Shown here: piece by piece, positions 1 through 8,194 of the stretch
Layout: each line of letters starts with the position of its first letter
How positions within the stretch are numbered: the stretch's first letter is position 1
From: Methylovulum sp.
Lineage (GTDB): Bacteria > Pseudomonadota > Gammaproteobacteria > Methylococcales > Methylomonadaceae
Reading direction: 5' to 3'
NCBI GenBank assembly: GCA_004299465.1
Contig: SCST01000705.1
Span: 1-11,988, forward strand
DNA: 11,988 bases
Translations under genes and position numbers: made by a program
Notes under the pieces: generated by a model
What the model saw: the letters and a program-made list of their open reading frames with translations, nothing else
The model's database searches: none
What the model was told of the DNA's origin: nothing

Positions 1-78
1 ACTTTACAGCAAAGTCGGCAGTATCGGATAATCAAAACCCAGATGAATGTGTCTTAACCCGCTTAAGTGAGAACCGAA

Positions 79-1134
79 ATGATCAAGAACAGCCGAATCC
101 TGATTGTCGACGATGTCGTCGACAATATCAGGGTCGCAATGAATATTTTGAAGGAAGACAATTACGATTTTTCATTTGCAGGCAATGGTTCGGATGCGTT
201 GCGGCTGATTAATGACGATCCTGACGGCTTTGATCTCATCTTGCTGGATATTATGATGCCGCAAATGGATGGGTTTGAAGTCTGCACGCAGTTGAAATCA
301 AATCCTAAAATACAGGACATCCCGGTGATCTTCCTGACTGCGAAAGTCGATATCGATTCAATATCGAAAGGTTTTGCATTAGGCGGGCTTGATTACATTA
401 CCAAACCGTTTCATTCCAGCGAGTTATTGGCAAGGGTTAAAACCCATATTGATTTACATCGCGCAAAAACCCTGCTTAAACAAAATAATATTGCGCTGGA
501 AACCAAGGTTAAATATGAACAAATCCGCTTGCTGACGGAACTGGAAGACAGCCAGAAAGAAATTATCCATGTGCTGACCGAGTTGATGGAAGCGACTTCC
601 GATGAAACCGGCAAACATATCAAACGCGTTTCCGAATCTTCCGCGCTATTGGCTAAATATCACCCGTCATTGTCAGAAACGGACAGGCAAACGCTCTACC
701 ATGCAGCGCCCATGCACGACATCGGCAAAATGACCATTCCATCGGAAATCCTGCATAAGCCCGGCTCCTACACTGAAGACGAATTTACGATAATGAAACA
801 GCATACCAGCAATGCCTATGCCTTATTGAATCGCTCGAACCGGCGCTTGATGAAAGCGGCCTCTATTATTGCCCATGAACACCATGAATATTGGGACGGC
901 AGCGGCTATCCCAGGGGCTTGCGCGGCAGTGAGATCCATATTTACGGCCGTGTTGTCGCCTTGGCCGATGTGTTCGACGCATTAACTCACTCCAGGCGTT
1001 ACAAACACGCCTGGGAGATTGACAAGGTAGTCGACTATATTAAGGATCGTCGGGAAACTCAATTCGATCCCGAGTTGGTCGATATTTTCATGACACACCT
1101 GGATGAGTTTATCGCCATTGCGCAAATAAAATAG
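79..1134 (+). CDS. Response regulator with HD-GYP cyclic-di-GMP phosphodiesterase domain (RpfG type)
   Basis: Predicted cytoplasmic two-component output protein that hydrolyses cyclic-di-GMP when its receiver is phosphorylated. Numbering is from an alternative GTG at 67, which adds four residues. The receiver spans about 10-128, with acidic pair D15/D16, phosphoacceptor D61 (motif LLDIMMP), T91 and K113. A helical linker (130-180) leads to the HD-GYP domain, about 175-345, with H184, the HD pair H217-D218 (motif MHDIGK), the HEHHE stretch at 270-274 and the GYP triplet G280-Y281-P282, so metal and substrate sites look intact. The ATG at 79 is preferred because the receiver begins right after it and a weak GTGAGA ribosome site lies 6 bases upstream; GTG 67 has none. 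It ends 6 bases before the hybrid kinase gene, so the two are probably co-transcribed and this protein is a likely partner of that kinase. Family assignment is firm; partnership and target process are inferred. Confidence 0.95.
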   Translation: MIKNSRILIVDDVVDNIRVAMNILKEDNYDFSFAGNGSDALRLINDDPDGFDLILLDIMMPQMDGFEVCTQLKSNPKIQDIPVIFLTAKVDIDSISKGFALGGLDYITKPFHSSELLARVKTHIDLHRAKTLLKQNNIALETKVKYEQIRLLTELEDSQKEIIHVLTELMEATSDETGKHIKRVSESSALLAKYHPSLSETDRQTLYHAAPMHDIGKMTIPSEILHKPGSYTEDEFTIMKQHTSNAYALLNRSNRRLMKAASIIAHEHHEYWDGSGYPRGLRGSEIHIYGRVVALADVFDALTHSRRYKHAWEIDKVVDYIKDRRETQFDPELVDIFMTHLDEFIAIAQIK

Positions 1135-1140
1135 CCTGGC

Positions 1141-4100
1141 GTGACGCCTTCCTTCATTACAACATGCGGATTGAAGTTCAGTCATCTTCCCGACAGAACT
1201 GCTGTTAATTTAATGTCTTGCGCATTATGGCTGTTAATTTTAAGTTTTGCAGGGTCGGTCTCGGCCAACGAATCCAATGCCGAAAAAGTGTCCATTCAGC
1301 TTAAATGGCAGCACAGCTTCCAGTTTGCAGGTTACTATGCCGCTATCGAAAAAGGCTTTTACCGGGACGAAGAACTGGATGTCTCCCTTAACGAAATTGC
1401 TTTTGATAAAGACCTTGTCAAACAGGTCATCGCCGGAGAATCCGAATACGGCACCTCGGACAGCACCTTGCTGATATACCACCTCAAAAATGAACCGGTG
1501 GTCTTAGTCAACCAGTTTTTTCAGCACTCCCCATTGGTTTTTCTTTCCAAACGCGATTCCGGCATTATCAGTCCTTTCGAAATGATCGGTAAAAAAGTCG
1601 CTTTCAATACGACCAATATTGGCGATGCTCCACTTAACTCGCTGTTATTGAAAACAATAGGCGATTTATCGAAGATAAAAACAGTCCCTTCCGATGAAGA
1701 TAGCCAGCAAAAATTCATCGACGGCAAAACCGATGTTTTTTCTGCCTATTCGACATCCCAACCGTATTTGCTCAAAGAACAAGGTATAGAAACCAACATC
1801 ATTAATCCGCAAAATTACGGTATAGACTTTTACGGCGACAACCTTTTCACGACGAGCAGGGAGTTAAGCGATCATCCAGAACGTGTCAAAAAAATGAGCC
1901 GGGCTTCGATTAAAGGCTGGCAATATGCGCTTGAACATAGCAATGAAATCATCGACTTGATCGTAAAAAAATACAATCCAAAGTTATCCAGGGCATATTT
2001 GCGGTATGAGGCAAAAACGACCCGGCAAATGATCATTCCTGAATTAATCGCATTAGGATCGGTTGACCCTAAGCGTTATGAAGAAGTGGCTGAAGATTAC
2101 CGCCGTTTGGGCTTTACCGGCAACAGCGTCATCGATAAGCGTTTTTTTTACTCTCCGGCAAATAAAAGCACGGCCAAGTTGCCGTTCACGCCTGAAGAAC
2201 AGCAGTGGATAAAAGACCATCCCGTGGTGCGGGTAGGCGCTGAAAAAGACTGGCCGCCTTACGATTTTGTCGACAGCAAGGGTCAGCCTATCTGGCTCAG
2301 CAGCGATATACTGAAACTCATAAGCCAGTATTCAGGGCTTACGTTCCAAGCTTCCGTTGCCGATTGGCACGAGCTGTTGGAAAAAACGAAACACGGTGAA
2401 ATCGATTTGTTGCCCGCTATTATGCACTCGGATGAAAGAGAGCGTTATCTAACGTTTTCACAACCGTACCAATTGATGCTGGATTATTTTTTCATTCACG
2501 AGGATGTCCAGGCTACCGACTTTGACGATTTAGCGGGCAGGACGGTGGCGATACCGAAAGATTTTGTCCAGATTGATACGGTAAAAAAGCAATTCCCGCA
2601 ACTGCACATTTTGCAAGTCGATAATCTGATGGCGGCGATGCAAAGCGTTATCGAGAGAAAAGCCGATTTACTAATCGACATTCACTCGGTGATTACCTAT
2701 TTGCTGAAAAAAAATGCGATTACAACCATTCGGCCTTTTAAAATGATGCCGCCTGGAGAAGCGGAAAAAATGCGCATGGCGGTTCGTAAAGATTCGCCTC
2801 TCCTGGCGTCGATTATTGATAAGACGCTGGCCGCGATTCCGTCCGCTGAAAAGCAGCAGATTGAAGATAAATGGCTCGATAGCGTCTCTAAAACCGGCAC
2901 TAAGCCGGTTTATATATCCAGTTCTGAACAAAAGTGGTTAGCCGAGCACCCGCTCATTCGTTTTTCCGGCGATCCCAAATGGCTGCCCTACGAAGCGTTT
3001 GACAGCAGCGGGCGTTACATCGGTATCGTTTCCGAATATTTAAAACTGATCGAACAGAAATTACAGATCAAGCTGGAAATGATACCGACTCAAAGTTGGG
3101 CCGAATCCGTATCGAAAATTAAAAACGGCGGCATCGACGTCATATCGGAAACCGTGGATTCGGATTTAAACAAGCAACTGGTTTTTACGAAAGCGTACCT
3201 GACCAGTCCTGTCGTCATCGTCATGCGCGATGAAGAAGTCTATGTCGACAGCATCGCCCAAATCAGCACACGCCGTATTGCGTTGATTAAACAATACGGC
3301 TACAACCCGGTCATATTACAGCAATACCCGGATATCAAATTTTCCGAAGTCGATAACGTCAATGAAGGTTTGGCCGCCGTGTCGACCGGCAAAATTGACG
3401 CTTTGCTATGCACCTTGGCGCAAGCCAGTTTCCATATCAGCGAACAAGGCATGAACAATATCAGGATCGTCGGCAAAACGCAGTTTTCAACGCAGCTCGG
3501 TTTCGGCATGACGCCCGCGTTTGCGCCGTTGGTGCCGTTATTCAACCGCGCTCTCGATGCCATCAGCCCGAGTGAACAACAACAAATACTGGAAAACTGG
3601 GGCGAAAAGCAATTTGTTGAAAAACTGGATTACCGGCTAATCACGAAAATTATCGGTACGTTTATTGTTATTTTGGTGATCATTTCCTTCTGGGCTCGCA
3701 GGCTGATCAACGAAATCCAGAAACGTAAACTCAGCGAACAAAAAGTATTGCTGCTGAATGAACGCTTCGCACTGGCGGCCAATATCGTCTCGCTGGGCGT
3801 ATGGGAACTGGGAATGGGCGAAAATCCCTCATTTTGGTTTGACGATAAAACGTTTGAAATTTACGGCATGCCAAAATCTTCAAACGTGCCTTTTAGCGCG
3901 TGGTTAAAGCTTGTGCATCCCGAAGACCAGGCCTTGATTCATGGCTTGATCGAGAATATGAAGACCGGGCACAGCCCCGCTCATATTGAGTTTCGAATCA
4001 TTATTCCCGGACAGGGCGTCAGGACTATTTACTGCGGCGCAAGCGGCATCAACGAGAATGGCCGCCTGGCCAAGATTACCGGCGTCAATTGGGATATTAG

Positions 4101-5601
4101 CGATAGAAAAAAAACCGAAATCGCGCTGGAAAAAGCCAAAGAGCAGGCGGAAAAAGCCAATCACGCCAAATCGCAATTTCTCGCCAATATGAGCCATGAG
4201 ATCCGCACACCGCTGAATGCCATTATCGGTTTTACCGAACTGCTCAATGAACAGGTCAAAGAGCCGAAACTGGTTTCTTTTGTACAAACGATACAAAACG
4301 CAGGCCAGAGCTTATTGGCACTGATCAACGACATCCTGGATCTATCGAAAATTGAAGCCGGAAAAATGCAAATTGCGAAAACGGTTTGTAACCCCCATGA
4401 TTTATTTACCGAATTGGGCCAGGTCTTCATGATGAAAATGCGCGAAAAAAACCTGGATTTTATTTTGGATATTGACCCTAAAATTCCCAAAAACCTGACC
4501 CTGGATTCGGTTCGTCTTCGGCAGGTGCTTTTTAACTTGATAGGGAACGCGGTCAAATTTACCGAAAGCGGATATATCCGTTTAAAAGCGCGCACCAGTA
4601 ACGAAAACGACATCCACAGCAAACTGGATTTATATATCGATGTTGAAGATTCCGGCATCGGCATCGACGCAACCCAGCAACAACTTGTTTTTAAGGATTT
4701 TGAACAATCCGAAGGCCAGGATTACCGGAAATACGGGGGCACCGGTTTGGGATTAGCCATCAGTAAAAGACTGGTTGAAATGATGGGCGGGACTATCTCC
4801 GTATCCAGCCAATTAGGCGTAGGGTCTACGTTCACCGTTAAATTGTGCGATGTCGATATCGCCTCCCTGGCGATTGACAGCCCACCTGCGGCACCGGCGG
4901 CTCATGCCAAAATACAACTCGACCCCGCCGTCGTGTTGATCGTCGATGATGTCGATAATAACCGCAGCCTGTTAAAGGAAAGCCTTGCGGATACCCTATT
5001 GACGCTATTGGAAGCAAAAAACGGCCTGGAAGCCGTCAACCTGGCAAAGACCAATACTATCGACTTGATCCTGATGGATATCAGGATGCCGGTCATGGAT
5101 GGCTATCAGGCCGCCGAACAGATCAAAAGCTTCACCGATACCCCGATTATTGCATTGACGGCATCCGTGATGCGCGATGAATATGAACGCCTGAAAAGCT
5201 CCGATTTCGACGGATATTTAAGAAAGCCGGTGTTAAAAGCGGACTTAATAGCTGAGCTTGTCCGCTTTCTAGCGTACAGCAAAATAGATGAGGAACAGGA
5301 TCGGGAGGCGTTTTTTCAACTAAGCCCGGACGAGAAAATTCATTTACCGGCAACCCTGGAAAAAATGCGGCAACTGGAACACACCTGCCTACAGAACTTA
5401 AAAAATAATAATATCTCGGAAATCCAGAAATTTGCCGAGACGCTCACTACGCTCGGCGAGGCTTATCGAATCCCGGTATTAGATGAATTTACCCGGCAAT
5501 TACGGGAGCATATCGATTGTTTCGACATCATCGCTATCCAGCGGCAACTAAACGACTATCCCCATTTTATTAAAAGGCTTGCCGATGCGGCTGCGCGATA
5601 G
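1141..5601 (+). CDS. Hybrid histidine kinase with three tandem periplasmic solute-binding sensor domains
   Basis: Inner-membrane sensor kinase of 1486 residues from GTG 1141. A hydrophobic signal segment (about 26-42, ending SVSA) is followed by an NMT1/THI5-like binding domain (about 48-330, motif KWQHSFQFAGYYAA), then two SBP family 3 domains (about 350-585 and 595-825, each opening with a V/I-R-V/F strand and a W-x-PY motif). A membrane helix (833-851), a PAS domain (about 872-990) and a short coiled linker follow. HisKA carries H1019 in SHEIRTP; the ATPase domain carries N1136, DSGIG from D1170 and GGTGLGL at 1199-1205. The receiver (about 1263-1378) has D1269/D1270, phosphoacceptor D1313, T1340 and K1362. 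The tail 1386-1486 resembles an HPt domain lacking its histidine. The start is uncertain: TTG 1171 or ATG 1213 would still keep the signal segment, and no start has a good ribosome site. EvgS-like architecture is established; the ligands cannot be read from the sequence. Confidence 0.94.
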   Translation: MTPSFITTCGLKFSHLPDRTAVNLMSCALWLLILSFAGSVSANESNAEKVSIQLKWQHSFQFAGYYAAIEKGFYRDEELDVSLNEIAFDKDLVKQVIAGESEYGTSDSTLLIYHLKNEPVVLVNQFFQHSPLVFLSKRDSGIISPFEMIGKKVAFNTTNIGDAPLNSLLLKTIGDLSKIKTVPSDEDSQQKFIDGKTDVFSAYSTSQPYLLKEQGIETNIINPQNYGIDFYGDNLFTTSRELSDHPERVKKMSRASIKGWQYALEHSNEIIDLIVKKYNPKLSRAYLRYEAKTTRQMIIPELIALGSVDPKRYEEVAEDYRRLGFTGNSVIDKRFFYSPANKSTAKLPFTPEEQQWIKDHPVVRVGAEKDWPPYDFVDSKGQPIWLSSDILKLISQYSGLTFQASVADWHELLEKTKHGEIDLLPAIMHSDERERYLTFSQPYQLMLDYFFIHEDVQATDFDDLAGRTVAIPKDFVQIDTVKKQFPQLHILQVDNLMAAMQSVIERKADLLIDIHSVITYLLKKNAITTIRPFKMMPPGEAEKMRMAVRKDSPLLASIIDKTLAAIPSAEKQQIEDKWLDSVSKTGTKPVYISSSEQKWLAEHPLIRFSGDPKWLPYEAFDSSGRYIGIVSEYLKLIEQKLQIKLEMIPTQSWAESVSKIKNGGIDVISETVDSDLNKQLVFTKAYLTSPVVIVMRDEEVYVDSIAQISTRRIALIKQYGYNPVILQQYPDIKFSEVDNVNEGLAAVSTGKIDALLCTLAQASFHISEQGMNNIRIVGKTQFSTQLGFGMTPAFAPLVPLFNRALDAISPSEQQQILENWGEKQFVEKLDYRLITKIIGTFIVILVIISFWARRLINEIQKRKLSEQKVLLLNERFALAANIVSLGVWELGMGENPSFWFDDKTFEIYGMPKSSNVPFSAWLKLVHPEDQALIHGLIENMKTGHSPAHIEFRIIIPGQGVRTIYCGASGINENGRLAKITGVNWDISDRKKTEIALEKAKEQAEKANHAKSQFLANMSHEIRTPLNAIIGFTELLNEQVKEPKLVSFVQTIQNAGQSLLALINDILDLSKIEAGKMQIAKTVCNPHDLFTELGQVFMMKMREKNLDFILDIDPKIPKNLTLDSVRLRQVLFNLIGNAVKFTESGYIRLKARTSNENDIHSKLDLYIDVEDSGIGIDATQQQLVFKDFEQSEGQDYRKYGGTGLGLAISKRLVEMMGGTISVSSQLGVGSTFTVKLCDVDIASLAIDSPPAAPAAHAKIQLDPAVVLIVDDVDNNRSLLKESLADTLLTLLEAKNGLEAVNLAKTNTIDLILMDIRMPVMDGYQAAEQIKSFTDTPIIALTASVMRDEYERLKSSDFDGYLRKPVLKADLIAELVRFLAYSKIDEEQDREAFFQLSPDEKIHLPATLEKMRQLEHTCLQNLKNNNISEIQKFAETLTTLGEAYRIPVLDEFTRQLREHIDCFDIIAIQRQLNDYPHFIKRLADAAAR

Positions 5602-5625
5602 CGTTTGGCTAACAAACGCCATCGC
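5595..5625. terminator. Strong hairpin between convergent genes, probable bidirectional terminator
   Basis: A 7-base perfect stem (GCGTTTG at 5601-5607 with CAAACGC at 5613-5619, loop GCTAA) is extended, after one A-C mismatch, by a further 5 pairs (5595-5599 with 5621-5625). It overlaps the kinase stop codon and lies 22 bases from the stop codon of the convergent sulfatase gene. There is no T-run on either strand, so it is not a classical intrinsic terminator. It could act with Rho or as a 3'-end stabiliser. Confidence 0.55.
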
Positions 5626-5646
5626 CCGGTCCGCGGCCCTACGCGC

Positions 5647-7704
5647 TCAGGCGCAGGCATCCACCGTATCGCCGTCGAGAACGCGCTGGACAGTCGCCGG
5701 CGCAATATCGACCCGCGCCAGTTCCTTCGTCATCGCCGTGTACAATAAGCCGTTCAGGCTGTTGACCGGCACATTGGCATCCGCCGCGCTGTTATAGATC
5801 TCCAAATCGCCGTTCACGCCGTCATGCAGGAAAAGCTGTATATCCTGCCCGTTCTTACCGTAATTGCTCAAGCGCGCATAAGTGCCTTTAGCATAATCCG
5901 CACCGTTCAACTCATAATCCTCGGGACTGAAATAGCGCGCGTATTTATGCGTGCCGTCAAATAAGCCGCGCACGCAGCCGCGTTTGCTCAAATCCATCGC
6001 ATGCCCCGAGCACTGCCCCCAAATCGCCAAATACGCATAATCGGCATCCAGCGACGACGCCAGCGTATCCGCGGTAAACAATACCCAGTCGCGGCCCTGC
6101 TGTCCGTCCGACCATTGCGCGGATTTATAACTGGCGGGGTCGCGCAGCAGGTTATGCAAGGTAACGCCAGGTAAATGATCCAGCATATCCAGCTCCGCCA
6201 ACGCGGCGCCGAAGGTTTGCGTGTACCAACTGTGATTTTTCCCGGCCCAATAGATCAGGGTCGGCAGCAGGTCAACCGATGACGCCAATACCGGTACATC
6301 GACATTCACAAGCGGCAACAAGCGCTTGACCAGGCTTGTCTTATCCGTCAAACGCGCGACAACGAACGGTAATTGATTGTTTTCGTGGTAGACAAAAGGG
6401 CCTTTTTGCCGCAACGGCATCACCACGGCAGGCTGTAAGGCCGTTTCTTCCAGGGTTTCGTAATCCGTCGTTTTCGCGGCTTCGTAAAACCGGCTGCTAC
6501 CCATGTGCGACAAGGCCAGCTCACCATGATCGGCCGTGAAGATAACCAGCGTATCCTTGGCGAAACCATTGGACTTGACGGCATTCAGCACTTTTAAAAC
6601 CGCGCGGTCGTTATCGATAATGCAGTTAAGATAGTAATTCAAATAAATTTGCCAAAGCGGCGCCTCTATCTCATGCGTACCGAGGCTGGGCTGCGTATTG
6701 TCCAGATAGACTTTGGCCTTGGTCGTGACGGCATCATCAAGGCTGATATTGCCGAAACCGGCCGACAGCATGCTGGCCCATTCATCGAGCGCCGCAGGCC
6801 TGGGTCCTGAGGTATCGATACTGTAACCGTTATTGCCATCGGCATTTTGCGGTTTTTCAGGATTCCACCAATATAAATAAGGCCTGCGCTTGGGAATGGA
6901 AGAAAGCGGAAATGAATTAGACGTGTTAGGGTCGTATTCGCTAGAGGTCGGGTTGGGTCCCTGGGGCAATTGAAACCCGCCTTGCCGCCCGTCTACATCG
7001 ACCATCATGATGTCGTGCGGATTGATGAAATTCACCGTCAGTAAAAAAGGTTTCTGTGTTCCCCTCAATTCAAGCCCGGTAGTCTCCAGCCAGGTTTTCG
7101 CGTAACCGGCAATATCATCATCACGCATCGCGCCGGACAGCGGGCCCTCGCTATCCCCGGTACGGAACGGTCCCTGCCAGTCCAGGAAGCCGTAGCGATC
7201 GGCCATATCCTGGGCGGTCTCTAAATCTTCATCCCTGGCGAGATGAACCTTGCCCTTGTAAGCGCAATAATAACCCGCCGCCGTCAAGACATCGGCCATC
7301 GTCGGCACCGCCGCATCCAATGACGCCTGGGTGTCGAAATCCATATTATCGACAACGCCGTTATCGACGGTGTGATGGCCGCTGAACAAGACGCTACGCG
7401 CCGGGCTGCAAGGGGCGGTCGGCGTAAAATAATTATGGAAACGGACGCCTTGGTTCCTCAACTGCATGCGTCCTGGAATCGACGCTTGAAACGTAGCAAG
7501 CTGGGCATCCGGTATCAACGACTCCACCCGGCTCCAGTGCCGTTCTTCATCACTGACGATCAGCACCAGGTTCGGCAGTTTCGGCCTATCCGCCGCATCG
7601 GCAATTTTATCGAGCAACGGGCTAAGCCCGAGCATCGCACTGCCGGTCGCGGAATATTTCAAGAACTGGCGGCGGCTCAATTTAAAAAAAGGTTTCTTAT
7701 TCAT
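5647..7704 (-). CDS. Tat-exported sulfatase family hydrolase
   Basis: Predicted periplasmic enzyme that hydrolyses a sulfate (or related) ester; the substrate is unknown. A twin-arginine signal lies at residues 9-38 (SRRQFLK, then a hydrophobic stretch), meaning export in folded form. The mature 685-residue protein has the sulfatase fold: strand LPNLVLIVSDEE with metal-ligand region D52-E53, the Cys-type activation motif C99-S-P-A-R103 whose cysteine would become formylglycine, the KGKVH motif with K152, NFINPH with H230, and FTADHGE with D392-H393. The family usually has D-D where this protein has D52-E53. Length is at the long end for the family, with large insertions around 235-345 and an extended C-terminal part after about 530. 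No formylglycine-generating enzyme gene lies in this window, so activation must come from elsewhere. The start is supported by the Tat signal and a GGGGGA ribosome site 6 bases upstream. It stands alone, convergent with the kinase and divergent from modE. Confidence 0.92.
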   Translation of the reverse strand: MNKKPFFKLSRRQFLKYSATGSAMLGLSPLLDKIADAADRPKLPNLVLIVSDEERHWSRVESLIPDAQLATFQASIPGRMQLRNQGVRFHNYFTPTAPCSPARSVLFSGHHTVDNGVVDNMDFDTQASLDAAVPTMADVLTAAGYYCAYKGKVHLARDEDLETAQDMADRYGFLDWQGPFRTGDSEGPLSGAMRDDDIAGYAKTWLETTGLELRGTQKPFLLTVNFINPHDIMMVDVDGRQGGFQLPQGPNPTSSEYDPNTSNSFPLSSIPKRRPYLYWWNPEKPQNADGNNGYSIDTSGPRPAALDEWASMLSAGFGNISLDDAVTTKAKVYLDNTQPSLGTHEIEAPLWQIYLNYYLNCIIDNDRAVLKVLNAVKSNGFAKDTLVIFTADHGELALSHMGSSRFYEAAKTTDYETLEETALQPAVVMPLRQKGPFVYHENNQLPFVVARLTDKTSLVKRLLPLVNVDVPVLASSVDLLPTLIYWAGKNHSWYTQTFGAALAELDMLDHLPGVTLHNLLRDPASYKSAQWSDGQQGRDWVLFTADTLASSLDADYAYLAIWGQCSGHAMDLSKRGCVRGLFDGTHKYARYFSPEDYELNGADYAKGTYARLSNYGKNGQDIQLFLHDGVNGDLEIYNSAADANVPVNSLNGLLYTAMTKELARVDIAPATVQRVLDGDTVDACA

Positions 7705-7710
7705 CGTATT

Positions 7711-7716
7711 TCCCCC
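7711..7716 (-). promoter_or_regulatory. Ribosome binding site of the sulfatase gene
   Basis: On the minus strand GGGGGA ends 6 bases before the ATG at 7704, a good purine-rich Shine-Dalgarno match that fixes the start just before the Tat signal. Confidence 0.55.
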
Positions 7717-7728
7717 GTTAAAATCGTG

Positions 7729-7758
7729 TTAATAGCGTATTTAAGGATTTTCTGATAA
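7729..7758 (-). promoter_or_regulatory. Weak candidate promoter of the sulfatase gene
   Basis: Reading the minus strand, TTATCA (7758-7753) and TATTAA (7734-7729) are separated by 18 bases and each match 4 of 6 consensus bases. This is the best sigma-70-like pair I see between the gene and the MITE, but it is weak and could be chance in AT-rich DNA. Confidence 0.2.
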
Positions 7759-7819
7759 TTCGCTTGAACATACTGATCAGATTACCGGCTAAGCACAGGA
7801 TTTCCCCGGTAAACAGAAC

Positions 7820-7966
7820 GGCTACCAACTTAAAGCGGGACACGGTCTGAGGTTAAGCCGTTCGTGGTGAGCTTGTCGAACCATGAACGGCTTAACCGTC
7901 CACCCTTCGACAGGCTCAGGGCGAACGGTTAAGCCTTGCTACTTGTCCCGTCTTAAGTTGGTAGCC
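7820..7966. mobile_element. 147-base MITE-like element with 25-base terminal inverted repeats
   Basis: The left end (7820-7844) and the reverse complement of the right end (7942-7966) agree at 22 of 25 positions, including the first 14 bases GGCTACCAACTTAA. An 8-base direct repeat flanks it. It has no coding capacity, so it would have been moved in trans by a full-length insertion sequence elsewhere. An 8-9 base duplication fits several DDE families (for example IS1595 or IS66); the family cannot be decided here. It sits in the divergent gap between the sulfatase gene and modE, 115 bases upstream of the sulfatase start and 240 bases upstream of the modE start, leaving proximal promoters of both genes in place. 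Confidence 0.72.
7851..7935. repeat. Palindromic core with three GGTTAAGCC copies spaced 38 bases apart
   Basis: GGTTAAGCC is at 7851-7859, its reverse complement at 7889-7897 and a third direct copy at 7927-7935, so starts are exactly 38 bases apart with alternating orientation. GGTTAAGCCGTTC (7851-7863) pairs perfectly with 7885-7897. In addition 7858-7880 and 7906-7928 form a 23-base inverted repeat with 4 mismatches. The region should fold into alternative cruciforms or RNA hairpins. It looks like a REP-type unit lying inside the MITE. Confidence 0.65.
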
Positions 7967-7978
7967 AACAGAACGTAG

Positions 7979-8058
7979 CGATAATACGCAAGAAGAGAAA
8001 GGCAACCAAGGTAATATTCACGTTTTTTAAGTGCCGTTATTGCCTAAGCGCATTATCG
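7979..8058. repeat. Imperfect long inverted repeat in the modE upstream gap
   Basis: CGATAATACGC (7979-7989) pairs with GCGCATTATCG (8048-8058) at 10 of 11 positions. Nested inside, AGGCAA (8000-8005) pairs with TTGCCT (8040-8045). The bulges are large, so this may be an old element remnant or a regulatory structure. The rest of the 502-base gap holds no gene that I can support. Confidence 0.35.
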
Positions 8059-8095
8059 ATATTGATGTCCGCAGGTATCTAGCCGGCGGTAATTC

Positions 8096-8124
8096 TTGAA
8101 AAAAACCGATGGCGGTAGTATGGT
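8096..8124 (+). promoter_or_regulatory. Candidate sigma-70 promoter of modE
   Basis: TTGAAA (8096-8101, 5 of 6 consensus) and TATGGT (8119-8124, 4 of 6) are separated by 17 bases. Transcription would start near 8131 and leave a leader of about 75 bases. It was found by eye only. Confidence 0.35.
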
Positions 8125-8129
8125 TGATC

Positions 8130-8143
8130 TATAGTACGCTATA
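8130..8143. promoter_or_regulatory. Palindrome TATAG-N4-CTATA, possible operator for ModE
   Basis: TATAG (8130-8134) and CTATA (8139-8143) are perfect inverted arms around TACG, just downstream of the candidate -10 box and followed by TAACCG. TATA-rich inverted arms recall ModE boxes in other proteobacteria, and autoregulation would fit, but arm spacing differs from the E. coli box as I remember it. Binding is inferred. Confidence 0.3.
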
Positions 8144-8194
8144 TAACCGTCATCCGCACCGGATGAGGCGCATGGCCGGACGTCCCCAAAGCTG

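Larger units (their letters stand above)
7812..7974. repeat. 8-base direct repeat flanking the MITE (probable target-site duplication)
   Basis: AACAGAAC occurs at 7812-7819, directly left of the element, and again at 7967-7974, directly right of it. The next base is G on both sides, so the duplication can be read as 9 bases if the element is taken to start at 7821. This marks the borders of an insertion by transposition. Confidence 0.7.

Noticed and set aside
1..66. Possible C-terminal end of an upstream gene (stops at 29-31 or 55-57 depending on frame).
   Set aside because: Too short to identify, two frames are equally possible, and neither tail resembles a known family.
4161..4664. 167-codon minus-strand frame inside the kinase gene.
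   Set aside because: Lies opposite the conserved HisKA and ATPase region, with no recognisable domain or ribosome site; a shadow of the coding strand.
7372..7755. 127-codon plus-strand frame over the sulfatase start.
   Set aside because: Antisense to the Tat signal and the activation motif of the sulfatase; no family features.
7820..7966. CRISPR or integron attC-like site.
   Set aside because: There is no repeat-spacer pattern, and the end structure plus direct duplication fits a transposed element.
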